From Apium graveolens (lineage: Eukaryota > Streptophyta > Magnoliopsida > Apiales > Apiaceae), in the NCBI RefSeq assembly GCF_009905375.1, contig NC_133650.1, positions 67,645,669 through 67,709,668 of the forward strand: DNA of 64,000 nt, read 5' to 3'. This document shows, one piece after another, positions 23,801 through 36,224 of the stretch. Both the position numbers and the translations under genes were made by a program. Under the pieces are notes generated by a model. It worked only from the letters and a program-made list of their open reading frames with translations. It searched no databases and was not told the origin of the DNA. Numbering within the stretch: position 1 is the first letter of the stretch; every line of letters starts with the position of its first letter.

Positions 23801-25071
23801 GTCTGAGAGCTCGTGGAACCACCCAAAGGTATAAAACCTATTGGATGTAAGTGGATTTACAAGAAAAAGAGGGGATCAGATAAAAATGTGAAAGCGTGGA
23901 AAGCATTACTTGTTGTGAAAGGTATACTCAGAAAGAAGGTATCGATTATGAGGAAAGCTTTTTTCCAGTGGTCATGCTTAAGTCAATCCATATTCTTTTA
24001 TCTATAGCAGCTCATCTCGATATTGAGATTTGGAAAATGGATGTCAAGACAACTTTCTTTAATGGAAGTCTTGAAGAAACCATCTTTGTGCAGCAACCAG
24101 AGGGATTCATTAAGGAAGGCCAAGAGCATCTTGTATGTAAGCTTAAGAGATCTATTTATGGATTTAAACAAGCTTCTAGGTATGGGAACATTCATTTTGA
24201 TCAGGCAGCCCAATCCTATGGTTTTGATCAAAGTCCAATGAAGCATGCGTGTATAAGAGATGTGAGGGAAATGCAGTGGTTTTTCTAGTTCTATATGTTG
24301 AGGACATTTTACTCATTGGAAATAATTTTAAGATGTTGTCTTCAATAAAGGCATGGTTGTTCAAACAATTTAATATGAAGGACTTAGGTGAAGCAGCATA
24401 CATCCTCGGGATCAAAGTTATAAGGGATCACAAGAAAATGATGTTGGCTTTATCTTAGGAGCCCTACATAGTTGATGTATTAGCTCGTTTTAATATGTAA
24501 GACTCAAAGAAGGGTAATTTACCTTTCAGACATGGATTTTCTCTATCAAAGAGTCAGTGCCCTTCGACACCTAAGGAGATAGAGAACTATGTTGTATACG
24601 AGACCTGATATCTATTTTAATATGGGCATGGTTAGCCGATACCAGTCAAACCCAGGCAATGAACATTGGAGTGTAGTAAAAACAATACTCAAGTACTTGC
24701 GTAGGACTAAGGAGTATATGTTAGTTTACAAGTCCTCAAATTTTTTGCCTCTGGGATAACCGATTCAGATTTCCAGACAGATAAGGATAAGAGAAAGTCC
24801 ACCTCGGGATGTGTTTTTACTTTGGGAGGTGGAGCCGTAATATGGAGGAGTGTGAAGCAGAAATGCATTGCACACTCAACCATGGAAGCCGAGTATGTGG
24901 CAGCCTCTGAGGTAGCCAAAGAGGCTATATGGTTCCGAAACTTCCTGCTGGATTTGGATGTAGTTCCTAATTTGCCTCGTCAAGTCACGATTTATTGTGA
25001 TAATACTGGTGCTGTGGTGAATACCAAGGAGCCACGGGCTCATAAGGCAGCAAAACACATAGAGTGTAAGT
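23801..25071 (+). pseudogene. H reverse transcriptase / RNase H remnant
   Basis: Pieces in several frames cover RT and RNase H: IGCKWIYKKKRGSDKNVKAW (23830), MDVKTTFFNGSLEETIFVQQ (24030), LYVEDILLIGNN (24290; the Copia YVDD box is YVED here), KAWLFKQFNMKDLGEAAYIL (24350) and RNase H HSTMEAEYVAASEV with YCDNTGAV (24822-25073). At least four frameshifts or stops intervene. The RNase H is cut at KHIECK by element A. Confidence 0.88.
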
Positions 25072-26533
25072 AGTTAGGACGTAAACACGCGCTAATATTC
25101 ACGCAAGTATACGCGATCGCAAGTAATATAGAATTATTTCTAGTTCATTCCCATAGAGACTGGTTTAGGTTAATTCCAATCAGTGCACTTATGCAACAAT
25201 GGTATGGTTATTATACAATGCTAAGACGATTAACAAATTGAGATTGTTTATAACTACGATTAACTAAGAGATTATACTAAAGAACATTAACTAATAGATT
25301 TAAAAGAATTGATTACTATATGACACAAACATGGGATTCTAACTTTATTACTATTTCATTCAGTAGCCACTTTGTTCTTAACCTTAGCATGCAATGGTGA
25401 TGAAACTAATCAGATAATACGAAACTGATAAATGCCAACTTTCATTGTACGAACACCATACTACCAGACATCCACAAAAGAGATAGAAACTGAATAGACA
25501 CCAATTATATTGAGACCCTATATGTCTATAGAATTATACAACATAACGGTTTAATGCACAAGTTATCTATCATGATTACATAGGGCAAGTAAGATGGTTA
25601 AAATTACCTACGAATCATGCATATCAAATACATGAACCTATGCTAGCATGGCAAGTTCTAAACCTCTAAATTCACTTTCGCTTCATTAGAGATTAACACG
25701 CTATCTTATAAGTTTGCGACACTCATAAGACGAATAAGCACAACCAATACTAGGCTATCATACAATCACCACACACTAAGGCATCGAAACAAATTAACTA
25801 AAGAAATCCATAAGTAAATCCGCTAGAACCCCACGATAACGATTAGCCCATAATCGGACTCATCATCAACGTGGGTTCCGATGGAAGCATGGTATAATAA
25901 ACGTAGTCTTTATATTGAATAAATAATAAAACCAAGTACGTTACACAAGAGTATAGGTTCACAAAATAAGAAAACTAGCATCCATGATTACAACTTAAAA
26001 CAAATAATCACAAGAATAAACTAGATCTTTTTTGCCTTGATTGAATTATGCTATACGGTCTTCTTACGCCTTCTCCTTAAGCTCTGGTATGTCTTGTTAT
26101 GAAAAATGATCATAAGTTATGTTTATATTGTAGCCCATGCATATTAGAAGTCCCGCTAATCAAAATTAGAGTAGAATCAGGATTCTGTGATCCCGACCTG
26201 GCGCAGCCACGCGCTTCACCAGCGCGGGCGCGCTGCAAATCTGCATCACGGCGCGGCCGCGCGCTACTGCAGCGCGGGCACGCTGACCTTCTAGAAAATC
26301 TTATTTTTCTTATTTTCTTGGCTGGTTTGAGTTGACGATCCACGAGTTTTTATTTAAGACACCATCCTAACACCAATTTAGCATCAAAATAATGCCAAAT
26401 CACCTGAATCCCAGATATAATCCTGAAATACAAAAACACTACAAAACACATCAAAAACACAAATAACTTGAGTACAAAACGTCAATTCAAGCTTTTATAG
26501 AGTATCCCAAGTGGACATAAATGTCACTTAACA
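25072..26533 (-). repeat. A 3' LTR
   Basis: 1462 bp. Read on the minus strand it starts TGTTAAGTGACATTT and ends near CTTACGT-type sequence with ACGCGCTAATATTCACG inside, which pairs with the B LTR end at 37320-37363. The left terminus has lost the first T of TGTTAG (AGTTAGGAC). A GC-rich block (26190-26290) interrupts otherwise AT-rich sequence. Confidence 0.85.
26190..26290. repeat. GC-rich GCGCGGCCGC/AGCGCGGGCGC block in A LTR
   Basis: About 100 bp contain GCGCAGCCACGCGC, CCAGCGCGGGCGCGC, GGCGCGGCCGCGCGC and GCAGCGCGGGCACGC. This is an alternating array able to form strong hairpins, in a window with very little other CG. Confidence 0.85.
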
Positions 26534-26547
26534 CACCCCCAAACTTG
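26534..26547 (-). other. A polypurine tract
   Basis: The minus strand reads CAAGTTTGGGGGTG directly before TGTTAAGTGAC. Confidence 0.85.
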
Positions 26548-27737
26548 AACCGATGGTTGTCCTCAAGCATAAACAGACTCAAAGAACTATAAATAAAAAT
26601 GTATGAATGCAAACTATATGAATGCAACGATCCCCTTAGATTAACTAAACCAACCGATGAGCAACATCTCAACAAATACAGTTATTCGCACAAAGATCAA
26701 TCAAATCCTACAAATCAACTTACAAGCCAAAAAAGTGCGTGCGTGCAAATACTTACAGATATACTATCACAACTAGATCAATAATCATGACTCACTACTC
26801 ATCAAGGAAATCACAAGGTTATAAATAAAATTAAAAGCTAAACTCAAAATGACTTATAACACTTCAATTCTTATATCGGAGTTATACATGGATTCATGCA
26901 TTTATTCACAACACATAAACAACACAAATATGCTTATTTGATCCTGCAATGAGTGAGGTCCACAAAAGACTTATACAATAATACCCATGTAGCGAGCGTT
27001 AAGTTAGTGGATCCCAGACTATAAAAGCCTTAGGTCACTAGGCATAAAGTCCCCTAAGAACTTAATAACTCGAGCATTAAAGAGCCCACTCGTGATCAAT
27101 TATGCATAACACACATTTTTTTTCTTTTTTTTCTTTTTTTCTTCATAATTTCTGAACGAGTGTGTTTCGCTCCATCTCGTTCAACCCTAGACTACTCATA
27201 TAAAATGAGCCGGCTACTAGCCATTGGCACCTAGCCACAACAACTAGCAATGAAATCCAATATTTTTCTCCAATTTTTAAATATCCATGTTATTTTTTCA
27301 TTAAAAGAATATCCTAAATTCTAAATATAAACAAGTGATTAAACCTCGACGAACAAACAAACCATGACCATGATCTAGCCCTCAAGCAACATATAAGACT
27401 TAATGAAATTACAATTGTCTCTAGCAGGCAAATCAACTTGATAGGACTTAACCTCGCTAAATACGACATCACTACACTAGCATCAATATCACAAATAAAT
27501 CGGAAAAATTATCTAAGGGATCATGTTAAAATGCAAATGGATGAACTATATGAACAAACTATAACATAAAAAATAAAAAAAAACTACTACATGGAAAATA
27601 TGCAACTATACGAACTAAACTATCATAAATATGGAACTATATGAGACTCACACATAACATATAATCCTTAACTACTACCCCTAAACTTAGAATATTCACT
27701 GTCCTCAATGAAGGTAACAGTAAGGAATCAGGCATAC
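26548..27737 (-). other. A untranslated region between extra ORF and PPT
   Basis: About 1.2 kb of AT-rich sequence without coding signal. It includes a T-rich stretch (27116-27142) and a short A-run (27575-27582). Long untranslated 3' spacers are usual for Athila-type elements. Confidence 0.6.
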
Positions 27738-28964
27738 CTACTCAGAATTAGGGTTATAACCCTCAATGGGTGGAATATCAGGAGTGTTTAGAGGCCGGTA
27801 TACAGGGTCCTCACCGAATACTAGCCACTGGATGTCAACTCCTGTGGCTCTAAATACAGTCCCCAATGCCTGAGTCAGGTCCCGTGCAAACTGACTATGA
27901 ATGTCATGCATTGCATCCATCCTCCTCATCAAGCGCCTATACTGCGCTGAACTCATACCAGGACTGCCTTGTGCTTCCTCCTGCTGCTGTTGCGAACCCG
28001 AAGGACCGACCTCCTCACCCAACTAAGCTCTCCAAGCTGCTCTACGGTCCTGTGAAGAACCACCAGTATACGTCTGATCAGGGCCTTCCACCTGGAAGAT
28101 GGTCATAAGAATAACCAAGCCCCTTAAGATCAGGCTTCTGACCATACCACTCTTGTATACTCAACATCATCGAACTAACAATCGGGGCACTCGGGAGCTG
28201 CAGCTGCTCGTGTGTGGGCCAATGAACTCCAACCGCCACACACAGCTTCGTCACAATGGATGCATAGGGTATAGAACCTGTAGTACTCCCTCGCAAGAAC
28301 CTCAAAATACCCTGATGAATCACCATCCCGAGATCCACATAATCTCCCTGAAGAATCCCCCACAACAAACGTGCACGCGCCATAGTAACATCATGCACGT
28401 GAGAAGATGGTATGATGTTGGCACAAATAAAACAATTCCATGCACGTGAAAACCTGTTCATGCATGAGGCAGGGAAAGTGGCATACTCGTTTGTGCCCTT
28501 CTTGAACTTCCAGTGAGTCTCTGGCACACATAGGGTAGCAACGATCAAATCTAAGTTAAAATCATCTATGTCTTCTCATTCCAGTTCTCCTGCTCAGGCC
28601 TCCTCTTGGGCTGCTCAATCACCCTCCGAATCGCCTCAGTACTGTAGTTCACCATCATTCCCCTCACCACAGTGAAACCGTTCTTCTTCGCCTTTGCATT
28701 CACGTAGAACTCGCGAACCACACTCATAGGCACCGCATCACGCGCCTCATAAAAAGCTATCCACCTCATCTCTACAATCATCTCCAAAAACTTACCATCC
28801 CTCCCTGATGGTAGAAAACCTCGTTCCTTGTCTATAGGCTTCGAAAATAGCCTTGTATACTCCGCCTCAGCCTCCGGAGTTGAAAACTGGGGCCTTACAC
28901 CACCCACACTCGAAGAATCAGTGGTGTTGCTGCTAACTTGGGTTCGTTGTCTTATGGGTGCCAT
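27738..28964 (-). pseudogene. A extra ORF (env-position, plant transposon protein)
   Basis: Three minus-strand frames in sequence, 28566-28964 (start MAPIRQRTQVSSNTT), 28078-28548 and 27738-28022, once formed one protein of about 400 residues; frame changes separate them. The first part contains RGFLPSGRDGKFLEMIVEMR and AFYEARDAVPMSVVREFY, typical of the plant retrotransposon ORF that follows pol in Athila elements. The last part has a Gln/Ser/Gly-rich stretch and MRRMDAMHDIHSQFARDLTQ, a likely coiled coil. I see no signal peptide or transmembrane segment, so an envelope role is not supported. Confidence 0.75.
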
Positions 28965-29250
28965 TAAGATTGAATAAGAGAGAATAAGAGATGTGTGTAT
29001 AAGAGAGATTTATGTTTGAGAATTTGAGAAGTGATGGAGAAGTTTGTGTATAAGTATATGTATATATAGGAATTTGGAGAGGATTAGTTAAGGAAAAGTA
29101 GTGGGAATTGATTATGGGAATAATGGGGTGATGGAAATTGATTTGGAAAGGAAATATGGGACGTGGGAGAGTAAAAATTGGGTTTGAATTGATATTGTAA
29201 TGAAGTCCCCGATTTTCTATATATTTTGCTGACTTTTTTTTCGACTACAG
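28965..29250 (-). other. A 5' flank of the extra ORF
   Basis: AG-rich on the plus strand, with no frame. It includes a short TA run near 29056. It could hold a promoter or splice acceptor for the extra ORF; nothing decisive is visible. Confidence 0.35.
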
Positions 29251-29254
29251 GGAC

Positions 29255-29400
29255 TCAGTGCGGCCGCCCCGCATGGCAGCGCGGGCGCGCCATACTTCTG
29301 GATTTCCAGCGCGGCCACCTCGCATGCCAGCGCGAGCGCACACAGTAACTGACTTTTCAGCGCGGCCGCCCCGCTCTTCAGCGCGGGCGCGCCGTGTTTC
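29255..29400. repeat. GC-rich repeat array between A integrase and extra ORF
   Basis: Three units of about 50 bp, each with GCGCGGCCGCC-type and CAGCGCGGGCGCGC-type halves (near 29261, 29309 and 29359), are separated by short AT-richer spacers. The same two halves occur in the A LTR and, inverted, in the B LTR. Confidence 0.85.
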
Positions 29401-29611
29401 TGTAGTTGAACTCCAATTTTTTCTTTTTCTGATTTTTTTGTGTTTTTCTTCTTGTTTTCTTCTTCCTCTATCTACTATTGTACAACAAACTTGGGTTGCC
29501 TCCTAAGAAGCGCTTGCTTTATGTCATTAGCTTGACGTAGAAACTCGAGATTAAGTAGACAATAAAACGACACTAACCACCTCACAGTTTTCCGTATCCC
29601 ATAGTAATTCT

Positions 29612-30929
29612 TCACCTCTGTCCATTCACCTTGAACGCTTGGCCTGGATCATTCTCAAAAATCTCTACCGCTCCATGTGGAAACACAATTTTGATAATAA
29701 ATGGCCTTGACCACCTCGACTTCAACTTTCCAGGAAAAAGACAGAGACGAGAGTTGAACAAAAGAACTTGTTTCCCTGGCACAAATGATTTGAACACTAG
29801 ACCCCTATCATGCCACCTCTTGACTTTCTCCTTATACATTTTGTTATTCTCATACGCTTGAAGCCGAAACTCATCGAGTTCATTCAATTAAAGCATTCTT
29901 TTCTTACCAGATGCATCTAAATAAGGGTTCAAATTCTTCAAAGCCCAATACGCTTTATGCTCGAGGTCCACATGCAAATGACACCCCTTACCATAAACCA
30001 ACTGAAATGGCGACATGCCAAGCGGAGTCTTGTATGCTGTTCTATATGCCCAAACAACTTCATCAAGCTTCAAAGACCAATCCTTCCTTGATAGACACAC
30101 AACTTTCTTTAAAATGCGCTTGATCTCTCTGTTAGATACCTCAGCTTGACCATTTGTCTGAGGATGATAGGCTGTAGCGATGTGATGATTCACATTATAC
30201 CTTTGCATCATAGAAGTAAACTTGCGATTGCAAAAATGCGAACCCTCATCACTTAATATGACTCTTGGAGTCCCAAACCTTGTGAATATCCGTTTATGAA
30301 GAAAATTAAGCACTACCTTCACATCATTTGTCGGCAAAGCCTTAACTTCAACCGATTTTGAAACATAATCAACAGCCAACAAGATATACTGATTGTTGTA
30401 AGATGAGACAAACGGCCCCATGAAGTCAATTCCCCAAACATCGAAGACCTCAACCTCGAAAAAACATATTAAGAGGCATTTCATCCCTCTTAAACATATT
30501 ACCCATACGCTGGTATCGATCACACTTCAAAACGAACTGATGCACATCCTTAAACAATGTAGGCCAGAAAAATCCTGCTTGAAGGATATGAGCTGCTGTC
30601 TTTTCTCCACCATAGTGGCCTCCATAAGCAGTCAAATGACAATCTCGCAAGATCCCCCCCCCCGTTTCGTTGTACGGAATACATCTCCTGATGATTTGGT
30701 CAGCTCCTTGCCTAAGCAAATATGGCATATCCCACATGTACCACTTTACCTCATTAAGAAACTTCTTCCTTTGAGCATAGGACAAGTCTGGAGGCATGAT
30801 ATTACTTACAAGGTAGCTCACAATGTCTGTGAACCACGGTTCTTCCTCTTGCACCCCAAACAGCTGCTCATCGGGAAAAGACTCATTAATTAATTTCTTA
30901 TCCAGTGAAGCTGCACTTGGATCTTCCAA
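29612..30929 (-). pseudogene. A integrase
   Basis: The zinc-binding domain reads in 30450-30929 (HLTAYGGHYGGEKT, then [10 protein letters not shown]; one Cys of the HHCC set appears changed to Arg, CDRYQ for CDxCQ). The catalytic core reads in 29888-30523 in another frame, with WGIDFMGPF, the second Asp at [11 protein letters not shown], and the third acidic residue at [17 protein letters not shown]. The C-terminal part is 29612-29887. A frame change separates zinc finger and core, and a stop lies before the last part. A run of ten C at 30653-30662 is a likely slippage site. Non-functional. Confidence 0.88.
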
Positions 30930-30995
30930 ATGAGAGAGATGATCAGCGACTTGATTCTCAGTACCCTTTTTGTCCTTGATCTCTAACTTAAATTC

Positions 30996-31409
30996 CTAAA
31001 GTAAAAGAACCCATCGAATCAATCTAGGCTTTGAGTCCTTTTTCGAGACGAGATAGCGAATATCAGCATGATCAGTGAAAACTGTCACCTTCTTCCCAAG
31101 CAAATAAGATCGAAACTTCTCAAAACCATAGACAATGGCTAAGAGTTCTTTCTTAGTAGTAGTATAATTCAGTTGAGCACCATTGAGGGTCTTACTAGCA
31201 TAGTAGACCACATGAAATATGTTGTTCTTTCTCTGCCCAAGAACTACTCCAACTGCATAGTCACTTGTATTGCACATCATCTCAAATGGTTCATCCCAAT
31301 TAGGTTCAGTTATGACTGGTGTCATGATTAAACTCTTCTTTAAGAACTCAAAAGCAGCTAGGAACTCGTCATCAACTTGAACGGGACATCTTTCTCTAGA
31401 AGATTGCAC
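30996..31409 (-). pseudogene. A RNase H
   Basis: The open frame includes the RT connection end ([20 protein letters not shown]), the first RNase H Asp region changed to [36 protein letters not shown] with the catalytic Glu, and [11 protein letters not shown] with the third Asp. It shifts frame against the RT fragment at about 31400 and stops before the integrase. Confidence 0.88.
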
Positions 31410-32510
31410 AAAGGTTTAGAGATCTTAGAGAAGTCCTTGATGAACCGCCAATAGAAACCCGCATGACCAAGAAAGCTGCGAACTCCCTTAATAGAAATTG
31501 GTGGAGGAAGGTTTTCGATAACCCCCACCTTGGATTTTTCCACCTCAAATCCTTTACCCCACCTTGTGACTAAGAATAATTCCATGTCACACCATAAAAT
31601 GACATTTCTCCCAGTTGAGAACCAGATTGGTCTCAACACACCTTTTAAGAACGGCGCCAAGATTCTGTAAGCAATCGACAAAAGAATTACCAAACATAGA
31701 GAAATCGTCCATGAACACCTCCACATTATGACCAATCATGTAAGAGAATATAGCCATCATGCATCTCTGAAATGTGTCAGGTGCACCACACATCCCGAAA
31801 GAAACTCTTTTGAAGGCAAAAGTTCCAAACGGACAAGTGAAAGTAGTTTTTTCCTGATCTTCCGGAGCGATACAAATCTGATTATAAACCGAATGGCCAT
31901 ACAGAAGACAGTAGTACTCATGCCCAGCCAACCTGTCAAGCATCTGATCAATAAACGGAAGAAGGAAGTTATCCTTTCTTGTGGCTTTGTTCAGATTTCT
32001 GTAATCCATGCAAACTCTCCACCCCGTGACTGTTCTCGTAGAAATGAGCTCATTCTTCTCATTAGCAACAACTGTGATACCTCCTTTCTTCGGCACAAAC
32101 TGCACTGAACTCACCCAAGAACTGTCAAAAATGGGATAGGTGATCCCTGTATCTAGCTATTTGAGAATTTCCTTCTTCATAACTTCTTTCATGATTGGAT
32201 TAAGCTTTCTCTGTTGCTCAACAGTAGGCTTGCTACCTTCCTCTAACAGAATTTTATGCATGCAATAAGAAGGGTTGATTCCCTTAATATCTGCTATAGT
32301 CCATCCAATTGTCAATTTGAACTCTCTCATAATTCTTAAGAACTTTTCATTATCACTACCTGAAAGGTCAGATACAATAATAACAGGCAAAGTAGATGTA
32401 TCACCTAAAAAAGCATACCTTAACTGTTCAGGCAATGGTTTAACCTTAAGTGTAGGAGCTTCCTCAATAGATGGCTTGAGGTGCTTTGGAGATTTGTTTA
32501 TCTCCTCCAT
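31410..32510 (-). pseudogene. A reverse transcriptase
   Basis: Fragments 32157-32510 (EAPTLKVKPLPEQLRYAFLG, linker and start), 31587-32114 (CMDYRNLNKATRKDNFLLPF, then FAFKRVSFGMCGAPDTFQRC and VEVFMDDFSMFG) and 31358-31735 (VRSFLGHAGFYWRFIKDFSK) cover the whole polymerase domain. The FMDD catalytic box is present, but a stop precedes the second fragment and a frameshift follows it. Confidence 0.9.
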
Positions 32511-32540
32511 TCCAAGAGATTCAAAAGGTATATCCAGCCT

Positions 32541-33134
32541 TCACTTCCAGGGAGAAGCATTCAGATACTGCAATTGCTCATTCCGTTCATCATCTTCACT
32601 ATCTGAATTCCCCAACAAGGCCTTCTCTAAGGCATCCGAACTTAATAATTGATCAAGTTCTGATGTAACCACATAATCGACCAACTCAACTTCTAAGCAC
32701 TCCTTGTTCTCAGTCAGGAATTTCATGGTATTAAAAACATTGAATATCACATCATGATCTAACACTCGCAGAGTGAGCTCACCCTTCTGAACATCTAACA
32801 AGGTTCGGCCAGTAGCCAAGAATGGTCTTCCCAAGATTATGGGAATCTTCTTATCCTCCTCGAAATCAAGAATTAAAAAATCAGCAGGAAAGATCAGTTT
32901 ATCAACCTTGACCAAGACATCCTCCACAATGCCTCGTGGATATGTAATAGATCGGTCGGCCAACTGCAAGGTCATATAAGTCGACTTTGGATCAGGTAAG
33001 TCCAATTTCTTGAAGATTGACAAGGGCATCAGATTGATGCTAGCTCCCAAGTCACATAAGCATTTGTCAAATGACAATTTTCCAATGGCACAAGGAATAG
33101 TGAAGCTTCCGGGATTTTTAAGCTTCGGAGGCAA
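32541..33134 (-). pseudogene. A aspartic protease
   Basis: Minus-strand frame with LCDLGASINLMPLSIFKKL (active-site DLGAS) and IPIILGRPFLATGRTLLDV (second protease motif). The DLGAS form and following NLMP are usual for Athila. It is bounded by stops on both sides. Confidence 0.9.
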
Positions 33135-33140
33135 CTTCTG

Positions 33141-34175
33141 TTACAGCACAACACTGCATTCCTCCGTGAGAGCAACTGTTTCTAAGTCATCAAGCTTCAC
33201 CTTCCGAGAGAGAATACCTTTCATAAACTTCGCATAACTAGGCATCTGTTCAAGAGCTTTAGCAAAAGGTATGTTCATATGAAGTTTCTTGAACACCTCC
33301 AAAAACTTCTCAAACTGCTTATCCAGCTTTTTCTTCTGCAGCCTCTTAGGAAAATAAGGTGGAGGATAGATCTGTTTCTCCCTTGTATTACCTTCAGGAG
33401 AAGTGTGTTCAGTAGTCTTCCTTGGTTTCACTTTTGCTTCCTTCTGCACTTCTTCTTCAGCCACAGCTTCTTCTTCCGAAACTTGACAGTGTTCAGAATT
33501 TGAAACCTTCCCAGACCTCAATATAATTTCTTTAACCTGCTGCTTAAATTCCCTCTTTCTTGGCACTTCAGTATCACTATGGAGTGTACCAGGTTGACGA
33601 TTTGGCAAGGTATTGGCAATTTGTCCAATTTGATTTTCCAAGGTTTTGATAGAAACGCTTGACTCTTGCAAATAAGCCTCAACTCCTCCAATTCAGATTT
33701 TTCATTAGACTGTTGCAGCTGGAGTTGTTGTTCTGGTGCATATTGCGGTTGCTGAAAATCAGGAAGGTTGTATTGCTTTGTTGCATACTGCTGATAAGGC
33801 TACTGAACCGCATTCTGATATTACTCCAGCTGAAGTTAGGATGATTGCGGTTGTTGGGATGATAGGTGGCTGGAACAGGCTGCTGCGACCTCTGAAAGTT
33901 TCTCACGAAATAAGTTGATTCACTAGAAATAGCACACTGCTCCGTCTCATGGGCACCAGCACAAAGCTCACAGACACTGGTGACCTGATTAACTCCATAA
34001 TTAGCCAAAAAATCCACCTTCATCATCAAAGCATTAAGTTGAGCAGCTATAGCAGTAGCTGTATCTAACTCCAGAATTCCTGCTACCTTGCCATGAGGTA
34101 GTCCCTGAGTAGAATTCTAGTATTCATTAGCAATAATCAATTCGATCAATTCATAAGCTTCATCATGCTTTTAGC
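33141..34175 (-). pseudogene. A gag C-terminal part and gag-protease linker
   Basis: The linker frame 33141-33671 (LENQIGQIANTLPNRQPGTL, KRLQKKKLDKQFEKFLEVFK) joins, after a frameshift, to the knuckle region of 33679-34029 with CELCAGAHETEQC. A further 140 bp reads gag in another frame (HGKVAGILELDTATA) before element B cuts it at 34175. The first two-thirds of gag and the 5' LTR are not in the window. Confidence 0.85.
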
Positions 34176-34429
34176 TGTTGTGTGGTATTTATGACACTTT
34201 ATTACGCTCCGTAAAGCTTTGAATTGGTGTATTTGTACTCAAGTTATTGGTATTTGTACATGTTTTTGTAGTGTTTTTGCATTACAGGCATTTTCCAGGT
34301 AATAGCGTAAATTAGCATGGTTGTAATGCTAATTTGGTGTTTGGAAGGTGTTGGAATAAAGGCTCGTGAAAAGACCGGCTCAAATCAGGAAGAAGAAGAA
34401 GAAAAGAATTCAGAATTTTATTTAGGAGC

Positions 34430-34486
34430 ACAGCGCGCCCGCGCTGCGCCCACGCCAAAAGAGCAGAAACTCAGCGCGCCCGCGCT
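34430..34486. repeat. GC-rich AGCGCGCCCGCGCT motif in B LTR
   Basis: ACAGCGCGCCCGCGCTGCGC and CTCAGCGCGCCCGCGCTA stand 44 bp apart. They correspond to the GC-rich block of the A LTR read from the other strand. Confidence 0.85.
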
Positions 34487-34493
34487 ACTCAAG

Positions 34494-36224
34494 TGAAAGA
34501 GATGTGTCCTAAGTCCAATCATGTATGATGATTTTGGAATAACGTTTATGTAATATGTTTTGATTTCATTGATATTAATAAAAGACTTGTTTTGGTTTTA
34601 TTGCGGGCTTTATCTATTTAAGTGTTTAAATAAGATATACCATAGTTTAGAGTAAAGCTTTTTATGGATTATGATGAGATCATAATAATGAGACCTAAAA
34701 GATGATAACTCTAAACTTAAATATTTCCTGGTCCTAGGATTACTAACTGGTAATTAGTAATCCGCAAAGATCGGTACATACTATGCTTGCTTCATTATGA
34801 AGGATGTCTGTTCTCATAGACATTTGTGTGCTGACACTATAGCTAGTATGTAGGTGCTTATTATAGAATAAGTTCACTGAACATGAATCACACAGCTGAA
34901 CAACTGATGGAGTTCACTCACGTGTCAGCAGTTGTTCACATAGTGATAGTTGTACAAGTATCCTTAGACTTAAGGTCATCATAGTCATCTTGTGTACACT
35001 GAACTATGCTTTGGTTTAGTTCTTAGTCTCCAGGGACAATTATAAGGGCTCTACTGGGTATAGGAATTTGTACACGAAGATAGTGTATGATCAATAAAGG
35101 ATCTACCCCTTCCAGTGAAGGAAGAGAATGTTCAATGCTGATCCACTTATGCTAGTTCAGGAATCTCTGGCCAGAGTGAATGAAATTAGAAAGGAGTTTC
35201 TAATTTACATTAAATAGAACTAAGCATAGTGAATGGGAAAGCAAATGATTAAATAAGATAGGCTTGACACAAGTTCCATGCCTTGTATTTAATCGTGACA
35301 TTGCCAGGTAGGAGGAATTGATTGTACGGTAACTACTCACTGAATAGGTTATTGGTATTCTAAGCAGTGAATTCATATTATCCGGATAGTCGCGATATGC
35401 TGAGAAGTATCCCTCACGGTGTAGAATAAATATGATTAATTTATTAATTAATCATATTTAATGAATTAGAGAATTTATATAAATAATGATAAAATAGTTT
35501 TATTATTATTTATTTCTACTACCGGCTTAATATTGAACCTACAGGGTCACACCATAAAAGAGAATGATTTAATGGTGGAGGAATTAATTAATAATGGCTG
35601 GTAATTATTTATTTGTGAAATAAATAATTAATTAGAAGATTTAATAATTGATTAAATGAGATTTAATTAATTCTTAATATTATTAATTAAGAATTTAATT
35701 TTGGAAATTAAATCAAGTGAGAGAATTATTTTTCTAAAGTGTTTAGAAAAGGGATTAATGATTAAAAGGTGTTTTAATTAATAGTTAATTGGTTAATAAG
35801 AATAATCAATTAAAAGGTTAATAATAATAATATTTTATGAAAAATTTTCAGCTGAAAATTTTGCCTATAAATATACTATTATAAACCCTATTTGCCTCAA
35901 CCCAAATAATTAACCCTAATTCTAAAGTAGAACAAGAGGGAGGCAACTAATTCTCTCAACCTCTTCCTCATCCATCACATTGTACTCTTGGTGGATACCG
36001 GTGGAGTGTTTCACACTTGAGGAGCAGCTGCTAGGGATTTCCGTTCATCGTTCTTGGATCGATATTAAAGACCTCCATCTTTCCATTAACGTAAAGCTTC
36101 TTAAGGTAAACATACTGAACTACGAATTAAATATTATTTTTCGCATGGATCCTGCGGAGGGTTTCGTTTTTTTTTAAGATTTAAATTTATGTTTTCGTTG
36201 CGTTTATGTGCTAAAAACCCTTCA
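34494..36224 (+). mobile_element. F: solo Copia-type LTR with TCAAG target duplication
   Basis: A 1731-bp unit starts TGAAAGAGATGTG and ends AAAACCCTTCA. It is flanked by TCAAG at 34489-34493 and 36225-36229, and B LTR sequence resumes exactly after it. It contains a TATA box (35865-35873) but no internal coding region. The ending GTGCTAAAAACCCTTCA is of a kind seen in plant Copia LTRs before the tRNA-Met primer site. A full element was probably reduced by recombination between its LTRs. The short open frame at 35980-36177 within it is not a recognised gene. Confidence 0.88.
35865..35873 (+). promoter_or_regulatory. TATA box of solo LTR F
   Basis: CTATAAATA in TTGCCTATAAATATAC, about 360 bp before the LTR end. 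Orientation fits the LTR read on the plus strand. Confidence 0.6.

Larger units (their letters stand above)
18647..25071 (+). mobile_element. H: Copia element, 5' LTR to RNase H
   Basis: Plus-strand order is LTR, PBS, long leader, gag with a CCHC knuckle, protease, integrase, RT and RNase H, the Copia order with integrase before RT. Coding parts are broken by at least six stops or frameshifts. The 3' end, including PPT and 3' LTR, is missing because the Athila element A begins within the last part of RNase H. Confidence 0.9.
25072..34175 (-). mobile_element. A: Athila-type Ty3/gypsy element, 3' portion
   Basis: Minus-strand order from right to left is gag end, protease, RT, RNase H, integrase, GC-rich spacer repeats, extra ORF, PPT and 3' LTR. 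The element enters H at 25072 and its gag is interrupted at 34176 by element B. Motifs such as CDLGASINLMP and VEVFMDDFSMFG, and an extra ORF after integrase, fit the Athila lineage. At least eight frame disruptions make it inactive. Confidence 0.88.

Noticed and set aside
26099..26343. Arg/Ala-rich open frames on both strands
   Set aside because: They come from the GC-rich repeat of the A LTR, which suppresses stop codons in several frames.
27738..28964. Envelope protein in element A
   Set aside because: The position fits, but no signal peptide, transmembrane segment or fusion-like segment is visible; it matches the plant transposon ORF type.
29258..29506. Repetitive open frame rich in Arg, Pro and Ala
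   Set aside because: It reads across the GC-rich repeat units opposite to the element; no start context or relatives.
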